Shown: one piece after another, positions 13,790 through 25,382 of the stretch
Numbering within the stretch: position 1 is the first letter of the stretch
Layout of the letters: every line of letters starts with the position of its first letter
Source of the DNA: Garcia nutans
Lineage: Eukaryota; Streptophyta; Magnoliopsida; Malpighiales; Euphorbiaceae
DNA length: 64,000 bases
Direction of reading: 5' to 3'
NCBI GenBank assembly: GCA_947685225.1
Contig: CANTUV010000024.1
Location: 13,224,001 to 13,288,000, forward strand
The notes under the pieces: generated by a model
The model's input: the letters and a program-made list of their open reading frames with translations, nothing else
Told to the model about the DNA's origin: nothing
Databases searched by the model: none
Translations under genes and position numbers: made by a program

Positions 13790-13880
13790 ATTGATATTGA
13801 TAAAAATGAGAAAAGTGAAAAAAAGTGAGAAAAATGAGAAAGATGTGAAAAATGAGAAAAGTGAGAAAAAATGTGAAAAT
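13790..13880. repeat. Short tandem purine repeats in the LTR
   Basis: Variants of AAATGAGAAAAGTGAG recur several times with spacing of about 9-12 bases. A similar tract is at 6490-6565 in the truncated LTR and, inverted, at about 1840-1930 in the left LTR. Confidence 0.7.
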
Positions 13881-14029
13881 AAGGCAATGTGCCTAGATTG
13901 AATATGTGAAAATTAGAAAGAGATTAATAATGAGAAATATGAATAAATTGTGTGCCTAGTATGTTATTCAATTTTCAGAGTTCTGGGTTTGGCGACATGC
14001 CTATGATTGCCTACGGACTAAACGCTGGA

Positions 14030-14205
14030 ATGGTGAAAAGACTGGGTCGTAAGCCAGGCCAGCTGATAAATATGATGTTTTTGGGGTGAAAAGACTGGGT
14101 CGTAAGCCTCAAAAACTGTAGCAGTCTAGCCGGGTTGAGGACCAAGATATTGGGGCTCAAGGGTCTAGCCGGGTTGAGGTCCAAGAGACTGGGGCTGTTA
14201 CATTA
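14030..14205 (+). repeat. Two nested pairs of direct repeats in the LTR
   Basis: TGAAAAGACTGGGTCGTAAGCC occurs twice about 58 bp apart. Then a block of about 45 bp built on TCTAGCCGGGTTGAGG, a CCAAGA step and GGGGCT occurs twice in tandem. The same arrangement is at 6719-6886 and, inverted, at 1508-1690, so it belongs to the family and did not arise here. Confidence 0.75.
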
Positions 14206-15149
14206 TCCATGGTTATATTGCCTACGGGGCTAGACACATGGTGTCATTATGGACCAAAGCAGTAACTCTGAAATTTAAATAGCATATTAGATCCTTTTTG
14301 GGCCCATGCTTGTCTTTGCTTTAATGTGAATTATGAATTGTGATACAATTGAGCAATATAATGCTATGAGTTGTGATTATGAAATATTTGAAAAATATAA
14401 GAAAGTAGAATGATGTGACATCTATATGCATTGTGCATTGGCATTGCATTGAGTTTTATTGTTATTATCAAAGTTTGTATCACTAGGCTTCGGCTTAGCG
14501 CGATTGTAATTCGTCGCGCAGGTGTCATGGATGATTTGGTAGAGCTGGAGAGTTCTACTAGACTTGGTCGGGTCTAAGTTTATATTTATTGAGCTTGAAG
14601 AGTTGTTTTTAGGTACATCAAGATTAGAGCCAGTTGCCAGCATGTAGATATTTGATATTACAATGTATTTTGATATTATATATGTTATGATATGTTTTTG
14701 GAAGTATATAATGTAAATTGTAAAGAATGTTTTGAATAATTTGATCAGATAGAATTTTATATGTGTTTTTAATTTATATATCTATATATAAGTATTTTGA
14801 GAAAATATGGAAAAATTGAGAAGTATTGGTGAAATGGTGAATTGATTTTTATTGGGAGTGTTTTCTTTAAGCAGGTTGTGTTTTACTGGATTTTGGGAAC
14901 GTTCAAATTACAAACAAAACTCTGGCGAATTTTTTCCAGAGATTTTCATATAAAATATTTATTTTGGATTCCTATAACAAGCAAAGAATATTTATATACT
15001 ATTTATTTTATATATTAGTATTTGAAATCTTAAAACAGAAATGTGAAAATTTTTATTAAATCGGTCTGTGACATTTTTATACCTTATATGCTTATTTTAC
15101 ATATGCTGAAAATATGTATTGTACGTATATAGCATATAAGGGTGTTACA

Positions 15150-15887
15150 AATTATGCCTCTAGTCTTACTTTCAAGAGAACACACCACTTTCTTAGGTGT
15201 AGCCAAGGTCAAAACACAAAGCCCATCTAAAGCCCTCATCGATCACTGCCTCTCAGTGTTGCTTGGACGACATAAGTAGCTTCTATATACTCACATTGGT
15301 AAGGAACTTCTTGAGTTGTTTAAAGACCAAATTTTCATCCTCCTAGTCCTCCTTCTCTCTCAGCTTATAATTCGACTCATCCATAAAACCTTTAACTTTT
15401 ATTTATGTCTTAGAGTTTTTCCACATTCTCATCCAAAGTCCAATCCCTTCACATTATTGGGTTTTATAGACTCTTCATCACTAAAGTGATCCTAAAAAGA
15501 TGACCCATTTTCAAGTTCACCCTCTTCACTATTGTCTCATATGTCAATGATAGTGACAAAAGGGCCACCTCTTGAAATGATTAGAGCACATACTCTTTGC
15601 TCAAGCTCGACCCAACTACAAACAAATTTTTTGAAGGAGAAACTACATTATGTTTTTTTTTCTTATTGTTATCATACAACAACATTATGTTTAGGCAATG
15701 GAACTAACCCTTTACCTACCACTAGGTCTATAGCCAACCGGTAATTTCTTAAGGTAACATGGTAGACCAGCCAAGTGTCTTTAGGATTTTGAATTGTAAA
15801 ATTATTTGGTTAGATTTGATACAAATATATATATAGTTATTCCTGCGGAGTTATTTGTATATATATATTAACAAAAAGAAATTATAA
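15150..15887. other. Unassigned flank between the LARD element and the hAT element
   Basis: This 0.74-kb stretch has somewhat higher GC than its neighbours. The longest open stretch is about 70 codons and resembles no family I know. It could be host intergenic DNA or an old transposon remnant. Confidence 0.4.
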
Positions 15888-15895
15888 AATATTAG

Positions 15896-16060
15896 TAGGG
15901 TTGTTCATATGGCCTACCAATCCGAGAAACCCAGCCCAGCCCAGCCCAAACTAAGTTGGGTGGGACAAAATATACATAGGGTTGGGCTTTGAGGTAAAAG
16001 GCTAGACCCAATCTCTTCTCAGGTCGGGTATTGGGTTATACCTTAAAACCTTTGGGTTGG
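15896..16060 (+). repeat. hAT left subterminal region
   Basis: It has repeated AGCCC/GGGTTGGGC words (for example CCCAGCCCAGCCCAGCCC at about 15930) on both strands next to the left terminus. Clusters like this bind hAT transposase in studied elements; binding here is inferred. Confidence 0.6.
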
Positions 16061-17025
16061 CCTTGCCTGAGGGTTTTATTAATTTTTTCCTTTTTAAATA
16101 TAGTCGTTCTGGAACCCTAAATATTTATTCTTTACTCTCCAGGTTTAGCGGCTCACCACCGCCTCACCTCAACCTCACTGTTCCCTTCTCTCTCTTATTC
16201 TCTATATCTCAATGGCTCCCACAACATATGGCCCTCCAACCACACCCAGCGCCAGTAGCAGCAGCTCGTGCGCTCACCTAGCAGTAGCAGGCAGCAGGCA
16301 CAACTCCTCAGGACCTCAGTGTTCAGGTACTTTCATATCTTTTTTTTTCTTACTAATTTCTTAAGTTTTTCACCCAAATTCATGAACCTAATTACTTTTC
16401 TTATTCAGAATGTTATTACTCATGCAAATTATTTTACTTTTTTCTTTGATTTAATTCATGCTTTTTATTATGTCAACTATCAAGGAAATGTAAATTTTTG
16501 TTGGCTTCTTTCTTTTTTGTTTTTACAAAAACAAAAAAAAGAAAATACATATTATAAAGCCCTACTTAAACCATTAGTTATTTAGAAAACTTTAGTTAGA
16601 TTTCTAAAGAAAACCATTAATTATTTAGAAAATACAGATTATAATAAGATTATAAGCACTTGTGATGAAATTTGATTTGGAAAACTATTCAACCATTAGT
16701 TCAATTAATCATATTAAATTTGATCTAATTTTAGGAAACTTTGGGAAGAGATGATTAGTAATTAAGTGTTTGAAAGAAACAATAATAGGGAGAGTTCTTA
16801 ATTTAAGAAGCTTCTCAACCTAGGAAAAGTGAAAGAAAACCATAAAATCAATGCAGAGCTCAACAAGGTTTGCTCTTGCTTTGTCCATGGAGCTTAGCAT
16901 TTCTGCTTTTGTTTCACATTCTGATATCAGATGGGAAAATATCAGATGTTTTATTAAATATCAGATGCACACTACCACTTTGTTTTGTAATTCCACGTGA
17001 TTGAGAGAGACTGGGAGAAAGTGAT
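16061..17025 (+). other. hAT 5' leader, no transposase exon recognised
   Basis: A C-rich stretch to about 16330 and then AT-rich sequence to the nested LTR. Short open frames (16057-16281, 16268-16585) do not resemble the BED zinc finger expected at the start of an Ac-like transposase. The N-terminal part seems to have been lost or decayed beyond recognition. Confidence 0.5.
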
Positions 17026-18992
17026 TGTAGATCCTTAATTTTTAACCAAGTTCAGTCCAAAAATTTTAAAATAATTTGAAAGAATTTGTATTATTTATTA
17101 TTTATTTTAATGTTTATTATTTATTTTATTATTTATTTTAATAATATAATATTTATTTTATTTATTATTTATTTTTAATAATATAATTAATTATAATAAT
17201 ATTTATTTTTTAAAAAAATAATAAAAATAATAAAAATAAAAAATAAAAATCGGAGGAATCGGCAACGAACGCGCAGCTGGCTGGCGTGGCAAGCCGATTC
17301 GCGTAGGCCCAGCCTGCGGCAAAACAGTGCCCCAGCATGCTGGCCCTCGCAGATCCTCGCAGCGCCCCAGCGTGCAGGCCCCAACAGCCCCAGCGCCCCA
17401 GCACGCAGGCCCAGCGCCCAATAGCCAGCACCCGCGGGCAATTTTTGCCCAAACCTTGTTTTAGTCAGTTTTGTGTTTTTTTCCTGAATAAGTCTATATT
17501 TCCTTAATCCTTAACCAAATAACATGAGGTTTTTATTTTTTTTCCTATAAATAACACATTAAAAACAGCATTAAGAACTTTGGCAATTTATTGAGAGAAG
17601 ACTTTTGATTTTCGGGACTCTTAGCAATTACTCTCAGATTTTTGAATTTTGGGAAACATAAAGCAACCTTAAGCAATCAAAAATAAAAAGAACACTCCAA
17701 TTCGCAAGACAACAAGGCTGTGTTGTCTTGATCAAGCTCCACCAAAATTTCAAACGGTGCAATCATGGCGGAACCAACGAAGGACGGTATTTTTTTAATT
17801 AATTCATTATAACATGCTTTTGATAATTTTTAACATGAAATATGCATGATATTTGTTTAAAATTGAATTCAGTAGTCTGTTACATAACCTCTTCCAAATA
17901 TATGATTATTTAGTCCACATACTAATAACTTTGTTTAAATTCTTTTGATATATTATCACAATAGCTCCACTTAATTCTTTTTTCAAACTTTCACAGTAGC
18001 TAAGTATTTTTAATAATAATGATAATATTGATTTTACTTTCCAAATCTTAATTTATTTAAACCTAAAACTCCAACATTATTTTTTATAAATACCAAACCC
18101 TAATTTATTTCTTCCTAAACCATAATTAATTCTATTTTTCAAAAATCTTTACGGCAGCCTAAGACTTTAAATAATAATAATGTTAATTCCAAAACCCTAA
18201 AACCTTAATTTTTGAATCTAAATCTCAAAACCCTAAATGACATTTAAGAAACCGTAATTGAATCATAAAATCTAAATTTGTATATTTATTGCTTTATTTA
18301 AATTAGATGCATGTTTATTATATATTTTGATTAATGGTTTATTTATATCTTTGATTTATATCTTTATTAAATAATTTATTTATGATGAATGGTTGGTTAT
18401 TTTTATTGATTTGTTTTGGTTTCAAGAAATTGTAAGAGGTATGTTTCCATATTTGGGTACCTCATGTTGTGAGCATCATGTAAATTAATTTATTTTAAGT
18501 TTCGAATCAATGTAAAGGACATATTTCCACCTTTTGGTGGGTGTCCTGTTTAGTTTTAAATGTTAGACAATGTAAGGACACGTCTCCATCCTCGAATGGG
18601 TGTCCATTTATTTATTTTGTTTAAACGTTGCTATGATTTTTAATAAAGTATTTGTTTATTCTTATGATTGCATGTATTATGGATAATATTGTATTAATTA
18701 AGAATTTTATAATATTGAGACCTGAAAAGGAGGCTAGTTTTAATGAACCGGACGTTGTGGGGGTGATGGGTCATTCTCACCTTCCCCACACGTACCCAAC
18801 TTTCTGAACCCATTAGGGGGTTGGGGATTCCTTAGGAATAGAGTCATCCACCCCTTTTTTTTCAGGTCTGTCCGGGTGGCGACTCTATTTTCTCCGAGTT
18901 TAGGCCCTTGTTCTCTAAGGCCCCAAGCCTAACAGTGTCAAAGTTGCAAGAACCATTCCACACGGGAGTGGGGGTGAAAATCTCCGCTCACT
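17026..18992 (+). repeat. 5' LTR of the gag-only element
   Basis: It begins TGTAGATCCTTAATT and aligns along its length with 25383-27354 (about 85-90% by eye, so an old insertion). It contains a GC-rich island (17246-17440), two related blocks ending in GGTGGGTGTCC-type sequence near 18535 and 18600, and a conserved end CCGCTCAC. Confidence 0.9.
17246..17440 (+). repeat. GC-rich island with short tandem repeats in the LTR
   Basis: About 195 bp of strongly GC-rich DNA within a very AT-rich LTR, built from variants of CAGCGCCCCAGCACGCAGG. The matching island in the other LTR is 25605-25815, with units gained and lost between the two. It follows an AT-rich run of TTATTTATT repeats. Confidence 0.8.
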
Positions 18993-18993
18993 G

Positions 18994-19011
18994 TGGCGAC
19001 TCAACTGGGGA
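18994..19011 (+). other. Primer-binding site, tRNA-Arg type
   Basis: TGGCGACTCAACTGGGGA begins two bases after the LTR. It differs at one base from the TGGCGACTCCACTGGGGA site typical of Ogre/Tat elements. Confidence 0.85.
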
Positions 19012-20129
19012 TAAGAGAAGTTGATTCCGTTGATCTTTATATTATTCTATTCTTTCTTATTATGATATTATTCATTGTATCATTTAGATTGCATTGTGTG
19101 CGTGAGTTAGGACGCCCGTGTTACCCGTGTTGTGTCATGTAAGGGATACCGTACTTTCACTCAAGGTATGGAGATCGAGAATGACATAATCACTCATAGC
19201 CTTGTACCTTTTGGTATATACTTGCTATGGGAACCTAAAACCCTTCAACCAAAAGACTTAAGCTCATGTAATTGACTTAGTTATTTTTCTTAGGTTTTAC
19301 CCCAAATGCTTGTTGTTTGACTATGATTGATTTATCTTAGTTTAAACCATGACTTATTTGGTTTGCTTTTTTTTTTTTTAATATGACCTACCTATATTGT
19401 AAGCTCAGAAATAATTCTTTTCCTTTAAGATCCAAAAGACCAAAACTATTTTTAAAATTTTTAAGAAGGTCTTTGGACATGAAAACTTTTAAGATGGGTC
19501 AAAAATCTTTTTACACCTTATGGCCCAAACAAACAAAATTATCTTCCACTTCATCTAAAATGCATCCTATACTTAAAAAGAGCTTACAAAATATTTAGGT
19601 CAATTATGAAATACCAAAAATCAATCGCGAGCCTAGTTTATACCAATAATTATTAATCATGGGCTTATTTTTGGCATGAATCAATGGTTGTTTTTTCAAA
19701 TAAGAAATCTATTTATGATAAACCTCTTAATTTAGTTTTAATCAAGGTTCAATGGATTAAAATCTAATTAATGGGAATTATAATCGCCCGATTTCTAAAT
19801 TTAGAAAATGCATCTATTGGTTAAACCGTCAGAGGAAACTTTTCAAAAATAAAATATTCCATGTTGGTATTTTGTTGACCATATACCTAGGAAAAGAGAC
19901 TCGCCATTCATGTGTGGAAGTTATAAGGTTGGAAGGAACGTCCTAATTATCTTTGTTTGTTTATTATTTATGCATACATGCATACACACATACACACATT
20001 GCATAACATATCATTAATTCTTACTGGCTCATAGACCTGGAGTACAGTAGTTCAAGAGTGTACAACAACCCCACCCACGCTAGTAACAAAGAATCCAACA
20101 GCAACTCAATTACCTTCTCGCCAAGAACA
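19012..20129 (+). other. Untranslated leader of the gag-only element
   Basis: About 1.1 kb between the primer site and the gag start, without a convincing frame. It includes a small CATACATGCATACACACATA-type microsatellite near 19972-20001. Confidence 0.6.
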
Positions 20130-21440
20130 ATGGAGCCTGAACAAATTCAATGAATGGTGGATGACGCCCTCAATGCCAAGATAGAAGAACTAAAGGAGGC
20201 CCTAACTGAGACCATGAAGAATCAATTGGCTTCAATTTTTGGGAACAATGCCAAGGCATCTGCTAGCACCAAGAAGCCGAAGGAAAAAGGAAAGGCTAAG
20301 GTTGGTGAAGTGGCTTTTGATGATGACAAGTTAGTCGTTGATGATGATGATGACTGGGCTTAATAATTCCAAAATTCTTAAGATAAGAAGAAAGAGCCCA
20401 AGGTTGTGGAAAAGACTGAAACTTTTGATGTTGAGAAACTGATTGCCGATTTGGAAAAGAAGTTTGAAAAGAAGCTGAAAACTAATAAGATGTCATAAAT
20501 AGACAAGCTGTTCAAACAAGATGAGGAGGTCCTTTATAAGTTCAAGATGCCTTCCTTCACTAGGTATAATGGTACAGGAAATTCTCACTTGCATGTTAAG
20601 CAGTGCATCACTGCCAAGCAGTCTATCAGAGCTACTAAGGCTCAAACTCTAAGGTATTTCATGCTTTCATTGGATCCTATTGTCCAGAATTGGTTCAACA
20701 CCTTAGAGGATAGTACTCAAAAGAGCTGAGATTTGTTATACAAGGCTTTCATTCAATAGTATAAGTACAATGTCGAGCCAAAAGTTACCTTAATGGAAGT
20801 TGAGTCCATTAGACATAGGCCAAATGAGAATTTTATGGACTATGTGAAGAGATGGAGGAATAAGGCTACATTGCTCAAGAAGAGGCCCAATGAATATGAT
20901 CAAATAAGAATGATTGTGAGAGGGGTGTTGCCTAGTCTTTGTGAAAGGATGTCTCATACAGTCATCTAGGACTTCAAAGACCTTTTGCAAGCTAGCTTGC
21001 AAATCAAAGAGTGGGAAAGGGAGAAGAATCGCTTTTCGGCAAGAAGGAATGAGAAAAGGAACTACCATTCGCGTAATCAAAGCGCACAAAAGGAAGTTTA
21101 TATTAATGTGACTGGTCAAGGAAATAGAAGACAGTTCTCAGAATTCGGAAAGCCACTGTCTTGGGTTTTCAACAAGCTACAAAAGAAGGGGTTGTTACAA
21201 CCATTCGCTCCTCAACCGCTACATAATCTTCTGCCACTAAACTTTGATGCCGAGGCCTTCTGTCAATTTCATCAAATGCAAGGGCATGAGAGGGATAAAT
21301 GCTCTCGTTTAAGGCATGAGATCCAAGATTTTATTAATAGTGAAAAGTTGCCTGAGCTTGATAAGCCCAATACTAAGAGTAATCCTTTGCCTAAATTTAG
21401 AAGAGTACCTCCACCAACAACCTTCATGGTAGGAAGATGA
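20130..21440 (+). pseudogene. gag: Tat/Ogre-like gag, 437-codon frame with in-frame stops
   Basis: The frame runs from ATG at 20130 (MEPEQIQ, then a stop at codon 8) to TGA at 21438-21440 without any net frameshift. It is broken by about eight in-frame stops (20151, 20361, 20364, 20379, 20496, 20727, 20757, 20967). An acidic/lysine-rich N-terminal third is followed by a retrotransposon gag core (KMPSFTRYNGTGNSHLHVKQ near 20544, then WFNTLEDSTQKS, and NENFMDYVKRWRNKATLL near 20824). Near the end is a zinc-finger-like CQFHQMQGHERDKC (about 21259). Gag would form the virus-like particle and bind the element's RNA. Several stops fit C-to-T change, such as CAG to TAG. No pol follows. Confidence 0.85.
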
Positions 21441-23763
21441 TTGGAAGAATATTTTATCTTATCCTCTTTTTAAGATGAGGGTATTGAAGATGTGAATTAA
21501 AGAAGAGAAGCTTAACTCAACAAACTTCCCTTGGCTTGTTTGGTTTTTTGTTTTATTTTCTTTATTTGGTATTTTTTGGAACAATTATGTCTTAAAAATC
21601 AAGATTATTTGAATAAATTATTTTCATTCAATTTTTGATGGTCTTTGTTCATTTCGGTGCCCAATCGGTGAGGAATCTAGCTTAATGTTTATAAATTAGC
21701 ATATCTATGCATTATGATTTGAATGACTTTACTAGGTGAGGAAATTGTTCTACAACATTGAGTAGTGTATGCTTACTTAGAGAGGGCTCCTGCATAATTA
21801 CGAGTGTCTAGCTCTAAGTCAGTCTTAGAACATGCTTTGACAAACTTTCGAGGCAAAATTAAACTATGCTTATTTAGGAGAGAGATGATCTAGGCATTGT
21901 TTGACAAGCCAACAACTAGTATCAAACCTATTGACATCAATCCTCAATTGCCCCTTTGAGCCTTTATAAAATTTTAGCTTTCTTTTCATTGGCTTGCAAA
22001 TCACAACAACCTATCCTGAGCTGTTGTGATACTTATGACAAATCTGATGATCACTAAGGGAAAAAGGCAAGAAGATCAAAAAGAAAAGAATGCCTAGTCA
22101 AGACCATAAGAATAAAAAAAAAGGAAAGAAAAAAAGAAGAAAGAAAAGAAAGGAAAAAGAAAAAAAAAGAAGGAAGAAGAAAAAAAAGAAGGAAGAAGAA
22201 AAAAAAGAAGAAAAAGAAGAAAAAGAAAATAAAATAAAACCCAAAATGGTTCAGAAAGCCAACTGCTAAAAGAGCAAAAGACTTCCATTTGATTTATAAG
22301 GACAGTTTGACTTGAATTGGTCCAACCCAACCAAAGATTCAATCAAAATCAGAGAAAAAAGAGAAAGACCATTTAGTTTTTGAAAGTCCTGTACTTGACA
22401 ATCCTATAGAGGAAAAAGATGAAATGTGGATATCAAACTTTTTGCAAAGGTAAAGACTGTCCCAATCAAGATCCAAATTGATGCCAAGAAGATGGGAGAA
22501 CATTCAAAGCTCTATTTTTCATGCTCCCAACTATCTAAAGTTCCAATAAAAAGTTTATAGTGTGAAGGTTTATACATAATGTCACATTGGCTCCAATTTA
22601 CAATTGGCCTCCGCTTAACCCATGTCTCTTATAGACCTCATTTCAAGCCTATTAAAGACATGTTGAACTCTCTTGGTAGGTAGAGTCTATTAATGGAGAT
22701 AATTTGAATAAGCATACATATAAGATAGAGAATATTTAAACTTGATGAGACCTTTGACCAAATAATATGTATGTGCCTATCTGAAGTGCAATTGTTCTTG
22801 CTCAAATGAAAATGATTCCCGAGTTTAGTATGGTAACTAGGTTTGTCATGTTATAGATATGTTAATTTAAAAATCTAGTCCTAAGGTATAATGACACTGA
22901 TTTGACAAAGCCAAAAAAAATTATTTTTGTCATACAAAACCTTCAAGTTAAGAGAAGTTAGTTGAATCGTCGAACCTCGAAGGACACATTGGGCAAAGTA
23001 AATGATTATTTGCAAGGTTGTGAAAAGTTACCAACTGGTGTGTTGAATCCTAGTTTAAAATGGATGTATCTCTGCTGCTTGGGCCTCCACCACTCATGTT
23101 TTCAACATCTTGAAGATAAAAGTCATAAATGAAAAGCCTTCTGTCATTCCAATGCAAGACTTGAACGAGCATCTAGAAGGAATCAATGAGAACACTTCAG
23201 CAGATCACCTTGGTCTGTGAGTCGATAGAACCACTGTAAGTATCACCCATGCATATCATGCATACATAAATATATCACACTACATTTTGCCTTGTGTTCC
23301 TATCCATTGTCAAAGAAAAACAGATACTCTATGAAGCAAATAATAAGAAGCAGATATGGAGTCAGGGGGCACGGAAGGCCCATTGCTTGAGAATGATCCG
23401 ATCATTTTGCAAAAGAAAGAAGAAATGCATGCTTGTGCGAGGAACTAGACAACATTAACATCAATCAGAGCCTGCATGAGAAAAATCATTGGTGTGAGCC
23501 TACACAGGGGGCAAAGTTTCTCTTTTTCAAATTTTGAGTTTATACGTATATAAAATATTTTTAGACTCACTTTCAAATATTTTGCCATGCAGGGGGCAAG
23601 AAGAAGATATAAGGGACAGCTAAAAAGTAGTTGAATTTTTTGCTGAATTTTTTTGCAAAAGGAAGAACAAAAGAATGGAACATTAAAATTATCAAAAGAA
23701 TGAAGATGCAAAGCATAAAAGATCAGCCCATGTAGAAGAGCTAAATCTAATATAGGACAAAAG
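21441..23763 (+). other. Non-coding interior after gag
   Basis: There are 2.3 kb with no pol-like frame. It includes a long purine-only tract (about 22102-22230, AAGAAGAAAAAG-type) and unassigned sequence. In an autonomous relative this position would hold protease and reverse transcriptase; I see no trace of either. Confidence 0.65.
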
Positions 23764-24115
23764 TTCAAAAGGATGAAGATCCATTTTCAAGGGTGAAGGC
23801 CCGATTTCCAAGGATGAAGATCCATTTTCAAGGGTGAAGACCCAATGCCAAGGATGAAGATCCAATTTCAAAGGGTGAAGACCCGAAGTCCAAAGGATGA
23901 AGATCCGTTTCAAAGGGTGAACACCTGAAGTCTAAAGGATGAAGATCCATTTCAAAGGGTGAAGACCCAAAGTCTAAAGGATGAAAATCCATTTCGAAGG
24001 GTGAAGACCCAAAGTCCAAAGGATGAAGATCCATTTCAAAGGGTGAAGACCCAATGACCAAGGATGAAGATCTAAGGTCCAAGGATGATGATCCATTTTG
24101 AGGATGAAGACTCAC
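23764..24115. repeat. Tandem array, 42-bp unit
   Basis: About eight copies of a unit built from GGATGAAGATCCATTTCAAA plus GGGTGAAGACCCAAAGTCCAA; each unit is itself a dimer of two similar 21-mers. AAAGGAT recurs at 23892, 23934, 23976 and 24018, exactly 42 bp apart. The length is a multiple of three and leaves an open minus-strand frame, but nothing suggests that the frame is translated. Confidence 0.9.
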
Positions 24116-24329
24116 AATCCATTAAAGAATAGAATAACCGGCTAAAAGAAAGCCAAAATTCTCAGATGATAGAAGGTCAGTCCAGCCTGAAGAGCTGGAG
24201 TCAATCCATTGAAGAATGGAGCAAGTGGCTAGAAGAAAGCCATGATAAAAAATTAATCAGCTAGAAGAAGCTAAAATTTATTAGCTAGAAGAAAGCCAGA
24301 ATTCTCAACTGATAAAAGGTCAGTCAAAT

Positions 24330-24970
24330 TTAGTTTCGAGTCGAGCACCTAAAATTCAGTTTAAGGTCAAGCAACTAAAAATTCAGTTTCGGGTCAAGCA
24401 CCCACAATTCAGTTTTGGATCGAGAATCTAAATTCAGTCTCTGGTTGAGAACCCTAAATCAGTCTTGGGTCGAGCACTCAAAATTCAGTTTCGGATCGAG
24501 CTCCCAAATCCAGTTTCTGGTCGAGCATCCAAAATTTAGTTTAGGATCGAGACCCATAATCTAGTCTTGGATCGAGAATTCAAATCCAGTCTCGGGTTGA
24601 GAACCTTAAATCAGTCTTGGATTGAGCACCCAAAATTTAGTTTCGGGTCAAGCACCCAAATTCAGTTTTGGGTCGAGCACCCAAAATTCAGTTTAGGATT
24701 AAGAATCCAGTTTCGGGTCGAGAACCCAGGTCCAGTTTAGGATCGATAATCCAGTTTCGAGTCAAAAACAAAAAAAAAATCAGTCTTGGGTCCAAGTACC
24801 CAGTCTCTGATCCAAGAACCCAATCTAGTGAGCACCCAAAAATCTAGTTTCAGGTCAAGAATCAAAAAATTCAGTTTCGGATAGAGCCCCCCAAAATCAA
24901 TCTCGGGTCGAGAACCCAAATTGAGTCTCGGATCGAGAATCCAAATCTAATCTCGGGTCTAGAACCCAAT
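24330..24970. repeat. Tandem array, unit about 25-26 bp
   Basis: Many degenerate copies of AATTCAGTTTCGGGTCGAG followed by CACCCAAA-type sequence (for example ATTCAG at 24381, 24407, 24432). Units vary in the GGGTCGAGCACCC or GGATCGAGAATC part, which is often a short inverted repeat. Confidence 0.85.
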
Positions 24971-24974
24971 CAAA

Positions 24975-25290
24975 CCTATCCGGGTCCAGAACTCAAATTA
25001 TTTTTTAGTCCAAAACTCACCTTGGATCTAGAAGTTAAATTATTTTTGAGTCTAGAACTCACCTCGGGTCTAGAACCCAAATTATTTTTGAGTTCAAAAC
25101 TCACCCTGGGTCCAGAATTTAAATTATTTTTGAGTTCAGAACTCACCTCGGGTCTAGAACCCAAATTATTTTTGAGTCCATAACTCACCCTCGGCTCCAA
25201 AATCTAAATTATTTTTTAGTCCAGAACTCATCCTCGGGTCCAAAACCTAAATTATTTTTGGAGTCCAGAACTCAATCCGACCTTAGGTAT
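24975..25290. repeat. Second tandem array with a 42-bp unit
   Basis: Copies of AAATTATTTTTGAGTCCAGA followed by ACTCACC(T/C)(C/T)GGGTCTAGAACCC. The AAATTAT start recurs at 24995, 25037, 25079, 25121 and 25163, again 42 bp apart. The sequence differs from the first 42-bp array. Such variable arrays between coding region and 3' LTR are known from Tat/Ogre elements and can seed satellites. Confidence 0.9.
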
Positions 25291-25368
25291 GGAGTCCAAC
25301 CTGGCTCTAAACCTAGTAAAAAATCACGTTACTTTTCACTCTCTTTTGTTATAATCCCAGATTGTTCA

Positions 25369-25382
25369 AGTAGGGAGTAAAT
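25369..25382 (+). other. Polypurine tract of the gag-only element
   Basis: AGTAGGGAGTAAAT lies directly before the 3' LTR start TGTAGACC, as expected for plus-strand priming. Confidence 0.75.

Larger units (their letters stand above)
6476..15149 (+). mobile_element. LARD-like non-autonomous LTR retrotransposon (right copy)
   Basis: In order: truncated 5' LTR (6476-7836), primer site (7844-7856), non-coding interior (7837-11708), polypurine tract (11695-11707) and full 3' LTR (11709-15149). An LTR above 3 kb with an interior of about 3.9 kb and no gag or pol fits the class of large retrotransposon derivatives, which depend on proteins from related Ty3/gypsy elements. The sequence TTTCGAGGACGAAATT just before the polypurine tract is typical of the end of the pol region in plant gypsy elements. 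No target duplication can be checked because the 5' LTR is cut. Confidence 0.85.
11709..15149 (+). repeat. 3' LTR of the right LARD-like element
   Basis: The LTR is 3441 bp, beginning TGTCACATTCGTG and ending GGGTGTTACA. Removing the 246-bp MITE and its duplicated TA gives about 3193 bp, matching the 3210-bp left LTR. It contains purine-rich tandem runs (13790-13880), paired direct repeats (14030-14205) and a GC-rich hairpin (14498-14519). Confidence 0.9.

Noticed and set aside
15532..16585. Possible small host genes (70- to 105-codon frames)
   Set aside because: No homology, no codon bias and no exon structure. Those from 15896 onward lie in the hAT element's leader.
17187..17452. Several overlapping minus-strand frames rich in Gly/Ala/Trp
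   Set aside because: They are produced by the GC-rich tandem repeats of the LTR. The matching place in the other LTR has changed unit number and frame.
22094..22342. Minus-strand frame very rich in Phe and Ser
   Set aside because: It is a translation of a purine-only low-complexity tract, not a membrane protein.
23828..24115. Minus-strand frame encoding a 14-residue repeat
   Set aside because: The 42-bp tandem unit is a multiple of three and simply lacks stops in this frame. There is no plausible start context or homology.
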